From an uncultured Armatimonadota bacterium (GTDB lineage: Bacteria; Armatimonadota; Armatimonadia; Armatimonadales; Armatimonadaceae), in assembly GCA_903924445.1 (NCBI GenBank), contig CAIYBQ010000100.1, positions 1-17,780 on the forward strand: a stretch of 17,780 nt of DNA, read 5' to 3'. A program made the position numbers and the translations under genes. A model generated the notes under the pieces. That model saw only the letters and a program-made list of their open reading frames with translations, was not told the origin of the DNA and ran no database searches. Positions 6,799 through 13,734 of the stretch are shown piece after piece; the stretch's first letter is position 1; each line of letters begins with the position of its first letter.

Positions 6799-8699
6799 CC
6801 GCGTTGCCCGACCCACTCGCGGAAATCGCCGTAGCGCCGCGTCACCCCAAGGCCATCCAGTCGCTCGAGCAGCGGTAAAACAACCTTACGGCTCGAACCA
6901 GTTGCATCGCGGACATTCCCAACCGTGATGCCATCCGGGTGATTTGCAAGGCCCTTAATGGCCGCGACGGCGCTGTCATAGGTGGCTTTTGCGATGTAAA
7001 TGTCATCCCCAAGCGTGATCAGACGCTCCTGATCGACGAGGTACATGAGGATTGCGCCGATTGGGATTTGCCTTGGGTAAATAAACGCACTCGGATGCGG
7101 AGGCTGGTAACCGGCTGCGATGAACACCGCTTCGATCTCGGCGGCAGGCGTTTCCCAGGCGGCGGGCAGCTCGGGGACGTAGTCCTTCAAGTGGATGATG
7201 GGTCCGTGGATTTCGAGGACGCCGCGCATCGCAAGCCAGGTCAGCACCGCTGGGTAGTCAGGCACATCGGCGGCTTTTTGCAATGGAATCCGCAGACTGT
7301 CGCGTCCCGTGCCGCGCTTGAGTGGATTTTTACGGTGGAAGTCTGTGAGGTGGCGCGCAGCCGTGTCCATCAGGCGCTTCGCCGCTACCGGCGAAACGAC
7401 AAGGTCATCGGAGACCAGCGCGGCAAGGCCTTCTGAAATCGCATCCTCAAGCGCATCATCGATGTCATCCGCGGTCACGGAGAGCTCGCTTGCAAGCTGC
7501 GCGGTCGTAAATGCGGCATGTCGGGTGAGGATATGCGCTGCGAGAGCGGCGGTAGTGGTGTTTCCCTGCATCGTAAATGTGTCCAGCGTCACAGTATCGC
7601 GGCGCTTCGCCTTGTGGGGCATGTTTGGGTGGAGGATGGTGGCGGAGCCGGCAATATTCTCCGGGCTCCAGAGGCGGATGGCGATTTTTTGCCCGCGCAG
7701 AAAGGCAAATGGCGTCTCGAGGAGGAGCTGCGCAGGGTGCGGGTTTTCGGCGGGTTCAGCGGTATCGCCACGCAGGAGGTGGAGGCGTGCGTGGAGCGTA
7801 GCGGTCCCGGTGTGGAGGTGGATGCGTTGCTGATGTTTGAGCTGACCAGCTGTGGGGTGGACAGTGATGTTGACGCCAACAATGGATGCTGGCTGGGATG
7901 CGCCATTTTGTGCAAGGACGCAGCCACGCTCGATGGTGGCTTTGTCTGCGAGGTGGATATTGATGGCGACGCGGTGCCCGGCGGCTGCGGCTTGGGTTTG
8001 TTTACCGTGGCGTTCGATGGACTTGACACGCGCAGGGATGTTTTGCGGGAGGAGAGTAAGCGTGTCGCCGGCGGAGATAAGGCCTTGTGTGATGCTGCCG
8101 GTGATGATGGTGCCGACGCCTTGGCGGGTGAACGTGCGGTCGATGGCCAGCCATGCGGGGAGGAGTGGGTTGGGATCGGGGAGGGCGGTGATGGCATCGA
8201 CAAGCGCTGTGCGGAGCTGGTCCATTCCCTGCCCGGTGATGGCGCTGACGGGGAGCATTTTCGCGCGGGCGAACGGTGTTGCGGCGAGGCTGCCTCTAAT
8301 GTCATCCTCGACGAGGGGAAGTAATTCGGCATCGATGAGGTCGATACGGGTGATGGCGACGAGCATTTGTTCGATGCCCAGGGCACAGAGGAGCTCGATG
8401 TGTTCGCGGGTCTGTGGCATCGTTCCGCTGTCCGCTGCAACGACAAGCAGTGCTATCTGAATTCCGCCGGCGCCGGCGAGCATATTGCGGATGAACTTTT
8501 CGTGGCCCGGGACATCCACGAATGAGATCTCAGGTTCATCAGGGCGTTCTGGGAGACGCGCAAACCCGAGGTCAATTGTCATCCCGCGTTGCTGTTCCTC
8601 GAGGAAGCGATCGGGGTTGACACCGGTCAGGGCTTGAACAAGCGTGGACTTTCCGTGGTCGATATGCCCGGCGGTCCCGATGATGCCCTGTTGTGCCAT
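6795..8699 (-). CDS. selB: Selenocysteine-specific elongation factor SelB
   Basis: The 634-residue protein has the SelB-type GTPase domain: P-loop AGHIDHGKST (10-19), switch region RGMTIDLGF (38-46) and DVPGHEKF (62-69). TRID (117-120) stands in place of the canonical NKxD, and VSAITGQG forms the G5 region. RGMTIDLGF separates SelB from EF-Tu (RGITI) and IF2. Beta-barrel domains follow, then C-terminal winged-helix repeats that in this family bind the SECIS hairpin of the mRNA (a HRKNPLKRGTGRDSLR block is visible). SelB carries Sec-tRNA to in-frame UGA codons. selA, selC and selD are not in the window. It starts at the ATG at 8699 without a clear ribosome binding site, 49 nt after the CapA-like gene, and ends in a GTGA overlap with the oxoprolinase. 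Confidence 0.95.
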   Translation of the reverse strand: MAQQGIIGTAGHIDHGKSTLVQALTGVNPDRFLEEQQRGMTIDLGFARLPERPDEPEISFVDVPGHEKFIRNMLAGAGGIQIALLVVAADSGTMPQTREHIELLCALGIEQMLVAITRIDLIDAELLPLVEDDIRGSLAATPFARAKMLPVSAITGQGMDQLRTALVDAITALPDPNPLLPAWLAIDRTFTRQGVGTIITGSITQGLISAGDTLTLLPQNIPARVKSIERHGKQTQAAAAGHRVAINIHLADKATIERGCVLAQNGASQPASIVGVNITVHPTAGQLKHQQRIHLHTGTATLHARLHLLRGDTAEPAENPHPAQLLLETPFAFLRGQKIAIRLWSPENIAGSATILHPNMPHKAKRRDTVTLDTFTMQGNTTTAALAAHILTRHAAFTTAQLASELSVTADDIDDALEDAISEGLAALVSDDLVVSPVAAKRLMDTAARHLTDFHRKNPLKRGTGRDSLRIPLQKAADVPDYPAVLTWLAMRGVLEIHGPIIHLKDYVPELPAAWETPAAEIEAVFIAAGYQPPHPSAFIYPRQIPIGAILMYLVDQERLITLGDDIYIAKATYDSAVAAIKGLANHPDGITVGNVRDATGSSRKVVLPLLERLDGLGVTRRYGDFREWVGQRG

Positions 8700-8748
8700 G
8701 ATTACGATTTTACCGGCGAAGGTGGATCGATATTAGCCAGATCGTAAC

Positions 8749-9969
8749 CTACGGCTTTGTCGGTGGTTCTGGTTTTACAGCTGCCGCGGCATTACCGTTC
8801 TGAAGCACGCCATCCGGGTCAACCCGCAAGGCAGACTTAGGAAAGTCCAGCTTTGAGAGCGCCTCGACTTCCCGAATAGCCTTGCCAGTATCATCCACGG
8901 TGGGGCCAACGCCGGCAGCCTGACGTGTGGCGAGAATGTCACCGTATTGAAATGTGCCATCCGGAGATAGCGTCACGGTCAGCAGCGGCGCGATGCCATT
9001 GTAGCCGGAGAGACTAACCTTGTTTGTTGTGCAGAAGTTGCCAAGGGAGTAGGCGATGAGGCGATTTTTGTAGAGCTCCATCCCGCGGGTAACGTGCGGT
9101 CCGTGTCCGATAACAAGGTCTGCGCCATTGTCAACCACCGCGTGTGCGATCTTGAGGACATCCCCACGGTTCTCCCCCAAGTACTTCTCAGGACCTGGCT
9201 TTACCCTACGGTAATTGGAACCTTCGCCCCCGGCGTGCATCGAGAAAATGACGATATCCGTTCTCTTCGAGAGGCCCCGCACCACTTTGAGGATGCCCTT
9301 GAGGTTGTTGAGGTCCGCGGTTCCCTTGTTTGGTGCGAAGGCACAGATTCCAATTTTGAGGCCATTTTTCTCGATGATGGTGTACGGCTTTGCTGCCAGC
9401 CCGGCGTGGTCAATCCCCAGACTCTCCAAGACTTTGGTGGTGTTGCGCTGCCCGGTTGGGCCAAAGTCGCCGCTGTGGTTATTGGCAAGGGAGAGGACAT
9501 CAAAACCCGTTTTCTTCAGCTGTGTCGCAAGGGATTCGGGTTGGCGGAAGCGGTAGCAGACTTCGGTTTTGCCGCACTTTTTGAGCTCGCCGCCTTGATC
9601 CAGGATGGTTCCCTCGAGGTTACCAAAGGCTATGTCTGCGGATTCGATAAAGGTTGCGATTTCCCTGAACAGCTCTGTTCCGGGTGCTGGCAATGTCTTT
9701 GCATCGGGGTAGTTGGTTCCCAACATGATGTCGCCGACGGCAGCGATGGTGATGCTGGTTACAACATCTGGCTTAGGGGAAACCGTAGGCAACGGTGTCT
9801 GTATTGCATCAGTGACACTTGGCGTGGTCTCGGGCATCGTGACGGTGTTTAGGGAATTCGCAGGCCGGTCAACCAGACCTGCGATGACGGATTTTTTGCT
9901 CTTACAGCCCGCTGTAATTGCCAGACAGCCCAAAATTCCAGCGAACAGCATCAGACGTGGCGTTTGCAT
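8749..9969 (-). CDS. CapA-type (PGA_cap) metallophosphoesterase-like lipoprotein
   Basis: The chosen ATG at 9969 gives a short lipoprotein signal (MQTPRLMLF...) with lipobox ITAGC about 22 residues in. An in-frame ATG at 9987, preceded by a GGGA, would add six residues and is possible. After a Pro/Thr-rich linker the catalytic-like domain shows AAVGDIMLG, GNLEG, SLANNH and GADLVIGHGPHV. These are the conserved blocks of the CapA/PGA_cap family, related to calcineurin-like phosphoesterases. CapA takes part in poly-gamma-glutamate export in Bacillus, but most homologues in other phyla have no proven role and no capB/capC genes occur here. It probably sits on the periplasmic face of a membrane. 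A Pro/Ala-rich tail ends the protein. The oxoprolinase two genes on could relate to pyroglutamate from glutamate polymers, which is speculation. Confidence 0.9.
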   Translation of the reverse strand: MQTPRLMLFAGILGCLAITAGCKSKKSVIAGLVDRPANSLNTVTMPETTPSVTDAIQTPLPTVSPKPDVVTSITIAAVGDIMLGTNYPDAKTLPAPGTELFREIATFIESADIAFGNLEGTILDQGGELKKCGKTEVCYRFRQPESLATQLKKTGFDVLSLANNHSGDFGPTGQRNTTKVLESLGIDHAGLAAKPYTIIEKNGLKIGICAFAPNKGTADLNNLKGILKVVRGLSKRTDIVIFSMHAGGEGSNYRRVKPGPEKYLGENRGDVLKIAHAVVDNGADLVIGHGPHVTRGMELYKNRLIAYSLGNFCTTNKVSLSGYNGIAPLLTVTLSPDGTFQYGDILATRQAAGVGPTVDDTGKAIREVEALSKLDFPKSALRVDPDGVLQNGNAAAAVKPEPPTKP

Positions 9970-10059
9970 AGAAAATAACACATCCATGAGTATCCCATAT
10001 CGCGAGACTGATGCAACAACACACGGCATCACGACTGGTTCATGGTGGCTACAGGTTCA

Positions 10060-10728
10060 TCAACGCATTAGTGCTTCGCGAACCGCACGCTCAACATCCT
10101 TGATGTCGACTTTCCCATTCCACTGCTTTGTGATCTGTCCATCTTTGACGAGGATCATCGTCGGCAGTGACTTCACGCCCCATTGCTTCCAGACTGCTGA
10201 AGTGTCGAGTGCGATGGGATAGGTGTACTTGACTTTTGACTTTGCCAAGAATGCGCTGACCTTCTTCTGTCCATCTTCATCTATGGAAATGCCAAGAACG
10301 GAGAGCCCCTGCGCTGCATACGTATCGTGGAGATTTTGCACGGCAGGCATCGCTTTGACGCACGGAGCGCACCACGTAGCCCAAAAGTCGACCAGCGTCA
10401 CCTTGCCTTTTATCGTCTCGAAGTCAACGGTTGTCCCGGAGGGTGTTGGGAGTTTAAACATCGGGGCCGGGCGGGGTATTGGCGCTGGGATGAACGATTC
10501 GGGGTCTTTGCTAAACGCATCCACTTCCCCCTTATTGCAGAAGTAGTACGTTTTGCCCTTGTAGGTCACGGCGCCGGCAGGCTTTTCTAGCTCTGTTTCA
10601 CCATTTTGCAGACAGATGAAGCAGGATGCCTTTGCGGGCAGCTTTCCAGTAACGCGAACGGCTTTCTCCTGAAGGGTGTAAGTCGGCTGCATCCCGGCAA
10701 AAGTCACTGCGACCATGACGTGTAACAT
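10060..10728 (-). CDS. TlpA-like thiol-disulfide oxidoreductase with N-terminal YHS/TRASH-like segment
   Basis: The 222-residue protein begins with a short hydrophobic segment (residues 1-13) compatible with export. Residues 36-81 resemble a YHS/TRASH metal-binding module: CFIC (36-39), then VTYKGKTYYFC (Cys64) and FSKDPESFIP. Glu68 stands where a fourth Cys is often found. A thioredoxin fold follows, with FWATWCAPC (active CxxC at 120-123) and the cis-Pro loop SLPTMIL. Proteins of this kind reduce or exchange disulfides in the periplasm. The ATG at 10728 abuts the TAG stop of the upstream beta-barrel gene, so the two are translated from one message. This matters because that neighbour may carry a UxxU motif. 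The natural partner is not identified. Confidence 0.88.
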   Translation of the reverse strand: MLHVMVAVTFAGMQPTYTLQEKAVRVTGKLPAKASCFICLQNGETELEKPAGAVTYKGKTYYFCNKGEVDAFSKDPESFIPAPIPRPAPMFKLPTPSGTTVDFETIKGKVTLVDFWATWCAPCVKAMPAVQNLHDTYAAQGLSVLGISIDEDGQKKVSAFLAKSKVKYTYPIALDTSAVWKQWGVKSLPTMILVKDGQITKQWNGKVDIKDVERAVREALMR

Positions 10729-11436
10729 CTAAAAATTCCTCGCAAATGCAATTCCAAACCGCTTGTTGAAAGCGGAAATCAGGCTGATGCTTTCCCCGCG
10801 TTTTCCAAACCAAGTAAGCGTCGTGTGCGCGTTTTTGCCATCACACATCGGGAGAAGAACCAAGTCATCCCGCAATCCAATGCTTGTCCCAAACGTCATC
10901 AGCACCTCGCGTCCATATTCGGAATAGGAAAGCCCGATGTAGGGAGCGAGGCGTCCTGCTTCTCCGCCAAGCTGCTTTTGCGCAGAGACAAAATAGCTCA
11001 TCCCGTAGGGTGTCCCGATACGGTCGCTTGAAAACCCGGCGGTCACGCCCGGCTTCGATGCGGTTTCGGATTGTACGAAATAGTTGCCGACAGGGTTCAG
11101 TTTCTCCTGTGGTGCGCTCGCATTGAACTCAACACCGACTTGAAAGCGTGGCGAAACACGCCCTGTCAGCGTTGTCCGCACACGGGGACGGTCCTGCACG
11201 GAGTCAACAAATCGCTGGGAGAACTGGTAGGTACCTTGTATGCCGCTCGCACGGAGCGGTGAGCCTTCGCCCGGTCAGCCCGTTCACGGGGGAAGGGTTG
11301 AGCGCAGCTTATCTTTGATCGATTGGCCATCGGGGAGCTGTGCGATGCTCGGTTTAGCCATCCCTGTGATGAGTAGCATCACCAAACCTGTAACCGCGGC
11401 AGTTGATGTAGCTGGTCGATTACGCTTGATGCTCAT
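10729..11436 (-). CDS. Candidate selenoprotein: secreted outer-membrane beta-barrel with UxxU motif (two in-frame TGA)
   Basis: From the ATG at 11436 one frame runs 235 codons to the TAG at 10729, crossed only by TGA at 11284-11286 (codon 51) and 11275-11277 (codon 54). Residues 1-32 form a signal peptide (MSIKRNRP, hydrophobic core, cut after SIA). A short polar linker leads to LRSTLPP, then TGA-Thr-Gly-TGA, then PGEGSPLRASG. From about residue 65 alternating strands follow, with SRFQVGVEFN-like amphipathic segments, and the chain ends in FARNF, a C-terminal Phe as in outer-membrane barrels. Without read-through the barrel would lack its signal peptide and start at a GTG inside a strand (11199). 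If TGA is Sec, the motif is UxxU. A SECIS-like hairpin follows at 11243-11259, and selB lies downstream on the same strand. Alternatives are a pseudogene or an inserted palindrome (imperfect inverted repeat 11264-11296 covers both TGAs). The frame is observed; the Sec reading is inferred. Confidence 0.6.
11243..11259 (-). promoter_or_regulatory. Candidate bacterial SECIS hairpin
   Basis: On the minus strand CCGCTC-CGTGC-GAGCGG forms a perfect 6-bp stem with a 5-nt loop whose second base is G. The loop starts 22 nt after the second TGA and 31 nt after the first. Bacterial SECIS elements are usually described as a stem-loop inside the reading frame with its apical loop about 16-37 nt after the UGA and a G in the first two loop positions. 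Both codons fit. The stem is short and GC-rich and could arise by chance. Confidence 0.45.
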
Positions 11437-11456
11437 AAATATAAACTTCAACTTCC

Positions 11457-11478
11457 AATGACTAAAGCTACAGTCATT
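11457..11478. promoter_or_regulatory. 22-bp dyad upstream of the beta-barrel gene, possible operator
   Basis: AATGACT (11457-11463) and AGTCATT (11472-11478) are perfect 7-bp inverted arms; the central AGCT extends the symmetry so that 9 of 11 half-site positions match. It lies 20 nt upstream of the ATG at 11436, in the 286-bp spacer between the beta-barrel gene (-) and the Spy-like gene (+). That position suits a repressor site or a 5' leader hairpin. No regulator gene is adjacent. I see nothing else definite in the spacer. Confidence 0.4.
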
Positions 11479-11722
11479 CAGCGTTATGGTCACCGTAGCA
11501 GAAGTATAACCAAAAGTCGGTGTATTACCAGCATTTGAGGTTACATCTGACATGGCTATGGAGATTTTGGGATTGGCGGCTAGGTGTGTTCGCGACAAGT
11601 GCCGTTTGATACCGCTCAAGTAGGTGACCAGATCACCCAAATAAACATTCTTTCAACTATGAAGCGATAGTGAACACATGTTTTCAAGTCTTCGTCTAAA
11701 CTATGAACTGGAGGGTAGTCCT

Positions 11723-12214
11723 ATGAAGAATGTATTACTTGCAGGCGTTGTCCTTGCACTGATCGGTGGCAGTGTCCTCGCACAGGGCCCAGGCGGCGGA
11801 CGCCCAGGTTTCGGTGGCAGCATGCCGGGTGGTCAAGGTGGACCAGGGATGCGCGGCGGAATGGGCGGCGGCATGATGGGTGGCGGTGGCATGGGTGGCG
11901 GTCAGCGCCGTAACCCAATGGCACGTATGCTCGAAGAGCTCGGCCTCACCGCAGATCAGAAGAAGAAGGCTGACAAGGTTTTGGAAACCAGCGCTGCAAA
12001 GCGCAAGAAGCTGGATGATGAAACCAAGGTAGCCATCGAGAAGATTCTGACACCTGCTCAAAAGAAGAAAATGGATGATGTCCAAAAGGAAATGCGATCC
12101 CGCTTCCAGGGCATGATGGGCGGCGGCGGTGGGATGGGTGGCGGCATGGGTCGTCCAGGAATGGGCGGACCAGGCGGAGCACCTCAGGGTGGTAAACCTG
12201 GCAAGAAGCCTTAA
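11723..12214 (+). CDS. Secreted Gly/Met-rich Spy/CpxP-like protein
   Basis: The ATG at 11723 follows a good GGAGGG ribosome binding site; a longer frame from 11678 lacks one and would place residues before the signal peptide. The 163-residue product has a signal peptide (MKNVLLAGVVLALIGGSVLA), then a Gly/Met/Pro-rich tract up to about residue 60. A charged helical core with two LTxxQ motifs follows (LTADQ and LTPAQ, separated by a Lys-rich helix), and a second Gly/Met-rich tail ends the chain. Paired LTxxQ motifs are the hallmark of the Spy/CpxP periplasmic group, which includes chaperones and metal-stress proteins. The Met clusters (MRGGMGGGMMGG) suggest soft-metal binding such as Cu(I), an inference. 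It is monocistronic, with a strong terminator 25 nt after the stop. Confidence 0.85.
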   Translation: MKNVLLAGVVLALIGGSVLAQGPGGGRPGFGGSMPGGQGGPGMRGGMGGGMMGGGGMGGGQRRNPMARMLEELGLTADQKKKADKVLETSAAKRKKLDDETKVAIEKILTPAQKKKMDDVQKEMRSRFQGMMGGGGGMGGGMGRPGMGGPGGAPQGGKPGKKP

Positions 12215-12238
12215 TCTCATCCAACACAATTAAAAATG

Positions 12239-12276
12239 AATCCCCTCCAGAAAACTTTCTGAAGGGGATTTTTCTT
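12239..12276 (+). terminator. Intrinsic terminator of the Spy-like gene, probably bidirectional
   Basis: Bases 239-253 and 256-270 of this kilobase (12239-12253 with 12256-12270) pair at 14 of 15 positions, with core CCCCT/AGGGG. A TTTTTCTTT tail follows on the + strand. On the minus strand the stem is followed by ATTCATTTTTAA, also T-rich, so it may serve the convergent gene ending at 12338 as well. Confidence 0.85.
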
Positions 12277-12337
12277 TGCATCGCGGTCGATCTACCGCTG
12301 CGCTTTGACTGTCATGCATCCAAGGTTGTTGATCGCT

Positions 12338-12856
12338 CTATTCGAGCTCAAGCTTCCCAAAGCGGTTCTCGGTCGGGTCCAGCTTACGGCGGATCATGTC
12401 ATACGCATTGTTGATGCGTTCCAGGATTTGTGCGGCTGCTTGCTGCTCCATACTGCCATCCGGGAAACGGCGGCTGTCAGCGCGCCCGGCAAGCTGTTGA
12501 TACGTCGCTTGTACCTTCGACAAATCCTCTATCGGAGCAATACCCAGTGTTTGGAATGCAGCACGCTCATCCGCTGTCCACATCCCGGTAGCCACCGGCT
12601 TAGCCTGCACCGTACTTGGGGCAACATTGGTCTCTGTGGCAGCATTACCATCTAATTCACCACGTGCGCGTGCACGGGATGCGTTGATTTTTTCCTGCGC
12701 ACGCCGCAAGAGAGCATCTGCGTCAGATTCGCCACTTTGCCGACCAGGACTTAAACTTGCATCCAATTCACGCTCAGCAAGCGCATCCTCGATGCGTTCC
12801 TTGGCAGAATTTGCATACGCTTTTCCCAAGTTAAACAGTCGATCAGGAATACTCAA
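12338..12856 (-). CDS. J-domain-like protein without HPD motif
   Basis: The 172-residue product starts at a TTG at 12856 that overlaps the TGA of the upstream amidotransferase gene (TTGA), a coupling arrangement. The N-terminal half (MSIPDRLFNLGKAYANSAKERIEDALAERELDA) is helical and charged. The C-terminal half (LGIAPIEDLSKVQATYQQL, then RRFPDGSMEQQAAAQILERINNAYDMIRRKLD) follows the helix pattern of a DnaJ J-domain. The His-Pro-Asp tripeptide needed to stimulate Hsp70 is absent, so it would be a J-like rather than a true co-chaperone. There is no signal or membrane segment. Linkage to PspA suggests membrane-stress physiology. The family assignment is by pattern and moderately sure. Confidence 0.75.
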   Translation of the reverse strand: MSIPDRLFNLGKAYANSAKERIEDALAERELDASLSPGRQSGESDADALLRRAQEKINASRARARGELDGNAATETNVAPSTVQAKPVATGMWTADERAAFQTLGIAPIEDLSKVQATYQQLAGRADSRRFPDGSMEQQAAAQILERINNAYDMIRRKLDPTENRFGKLELE

Positions 12857-13731
12857 GCATCCACCTCTGGTTCAATCTGTAGCTGCGCATTGGCAAGCAA
12901 CACTGATGATGCAAGTGCACCATCCGGAGTGTACCAGCGGAAATTGCCCGGTTGGATCAGGCGGAAACGATCGGTCAGATGCGTTGGCTCACTTGTGATT
13001 AGGAAACCATCATCGGAGCGATATTCCCACAGGGTGTAGTAATCTGCCCAGCGGCTAAACCAGCGCAAAACGCCGAGCCCAAAGGGACTTGCAACCATCA
13101 CGTTCAGGCCTGTGTACGCTTCGTAAGGAATATCCGTTGCGTGCGCACGCGCAAGCAGCTCATCAAATGCCGCAGCAAGCGCCGCTGCGATGGTGTCGGA
13201 CTCACGGGCATCCCCAACCTGTAGCGCCAGCCACTCAGCAAGGACCGCGGAGTCACAGTCGCGTGTGGATGCGCCCTGCAATCCAGCATCGAGAAGGTCG
13301 CTGCGCAGCGAGTCGAGCGTGCTATCACGGACATGGCCATTGTGGCAGATGAGCATGCTGACGCCTTCGGGGGTAGTGACTCGGAAGGGATGTGCATTCT
13401 CACTAATGACGGCCCCGGAGACAGCCTTTCGAAGATGTCCGATCAGCACATTTGCCGGACCTGAACCGGCATGATCACGGCTGCTGACCTGAGATGCAAA
13501 CACGTAGTAAGGAGACTCGCTCGCGGCACCGGTTTCACGGATTAGGGAGACGCGGCCATCGGAATCGAACCAGCCAACCCCCCAAGCATCCTTGTGACCA
13601 GGCTCATTTCCAGGAGACACTGATGCACGCTCGCACTGGGAGCGAAGCGAATGCTGGGCTGCAACGAGGTGAGTGTAAGGGTCAATCTCTGCGGAACCAG
13701 GGCTGCCGATTACCGCAAGCATCCGACACAT
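12853..13731 (-). CDS. Class II glutamine amidotransferase (YafJ/EgtC-like)
   Basis: The 292-residue protein starts MCRMLAVIG, so Cys2 becomes the N-terminal nucleophile after removal of Met. Further Ntn-hydrolase GATase blocks are DAWGVGWF, IGHLRKAVSG, NAHPF and ICHNGHV, in the order seen in the stand-alone GATase_4 family (YafJ, EgtC). Such enzymes hydrolyse a gamma-glutamyl amide bond; EgtC acts on a gamma-glutamyl ergothioneine precursor, but no other egt gene is present here, so the substrate is unknown. The C-terminal half carries an EYRSDDGFLITSEP segment typical of the family. Its start is 3 nt after the PspA stop and its end overlaps the J-like gene by 4 nt, so the three genes form one operon. 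Confidence 0.88.
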   Translation of the reverse strand: MCRMLAVIGSPGSAEIDPYTHLVAAQHSLRSQCERASVSPGNEPGHKDAWGVGWFDSDGRVSLIRETGAASESPYYVFASQVSSRDHAGSGPANVLIGHLRKAVSGAVISENAHPFRVTTPEGVSMLICHNGHVRDSTLDSLRSDLLDAGLQGASTRDCDSAVLAEWLALQVGDARESDTIAAALAAAFDELLARAHATDIPYEAYTGLNVMVASPFGLGVLRWFSRWADYYTLWEYRSDDGFLITSEPTHLTDRFRLIQPGNFRWYTPDGALASSVLLANAQLQIEPEVDA

Positions 13732-13734
13732 AGG

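Noticed and set aside
7518..8324. A 268-codon open frame on the + strand
   Set aside because: It is antisense to selB, which has clear GTPase and barrel motifs in this interval.
8749..9969. Poly-gamma-glutamate capsule operon
   Set aside because: Only a CapA-like gene is present, with no capB, capC or pgdS-like gene, so capsule synthesis cannot be claimed.
10729..11436. Genome-wide reassignment of TGA to an amino acid
   Set aside because: TGA ends selB, the TlpA-like gene, yggU, the ACT gene and the permease at family-typical lengths, so TGA is a normal stop here.
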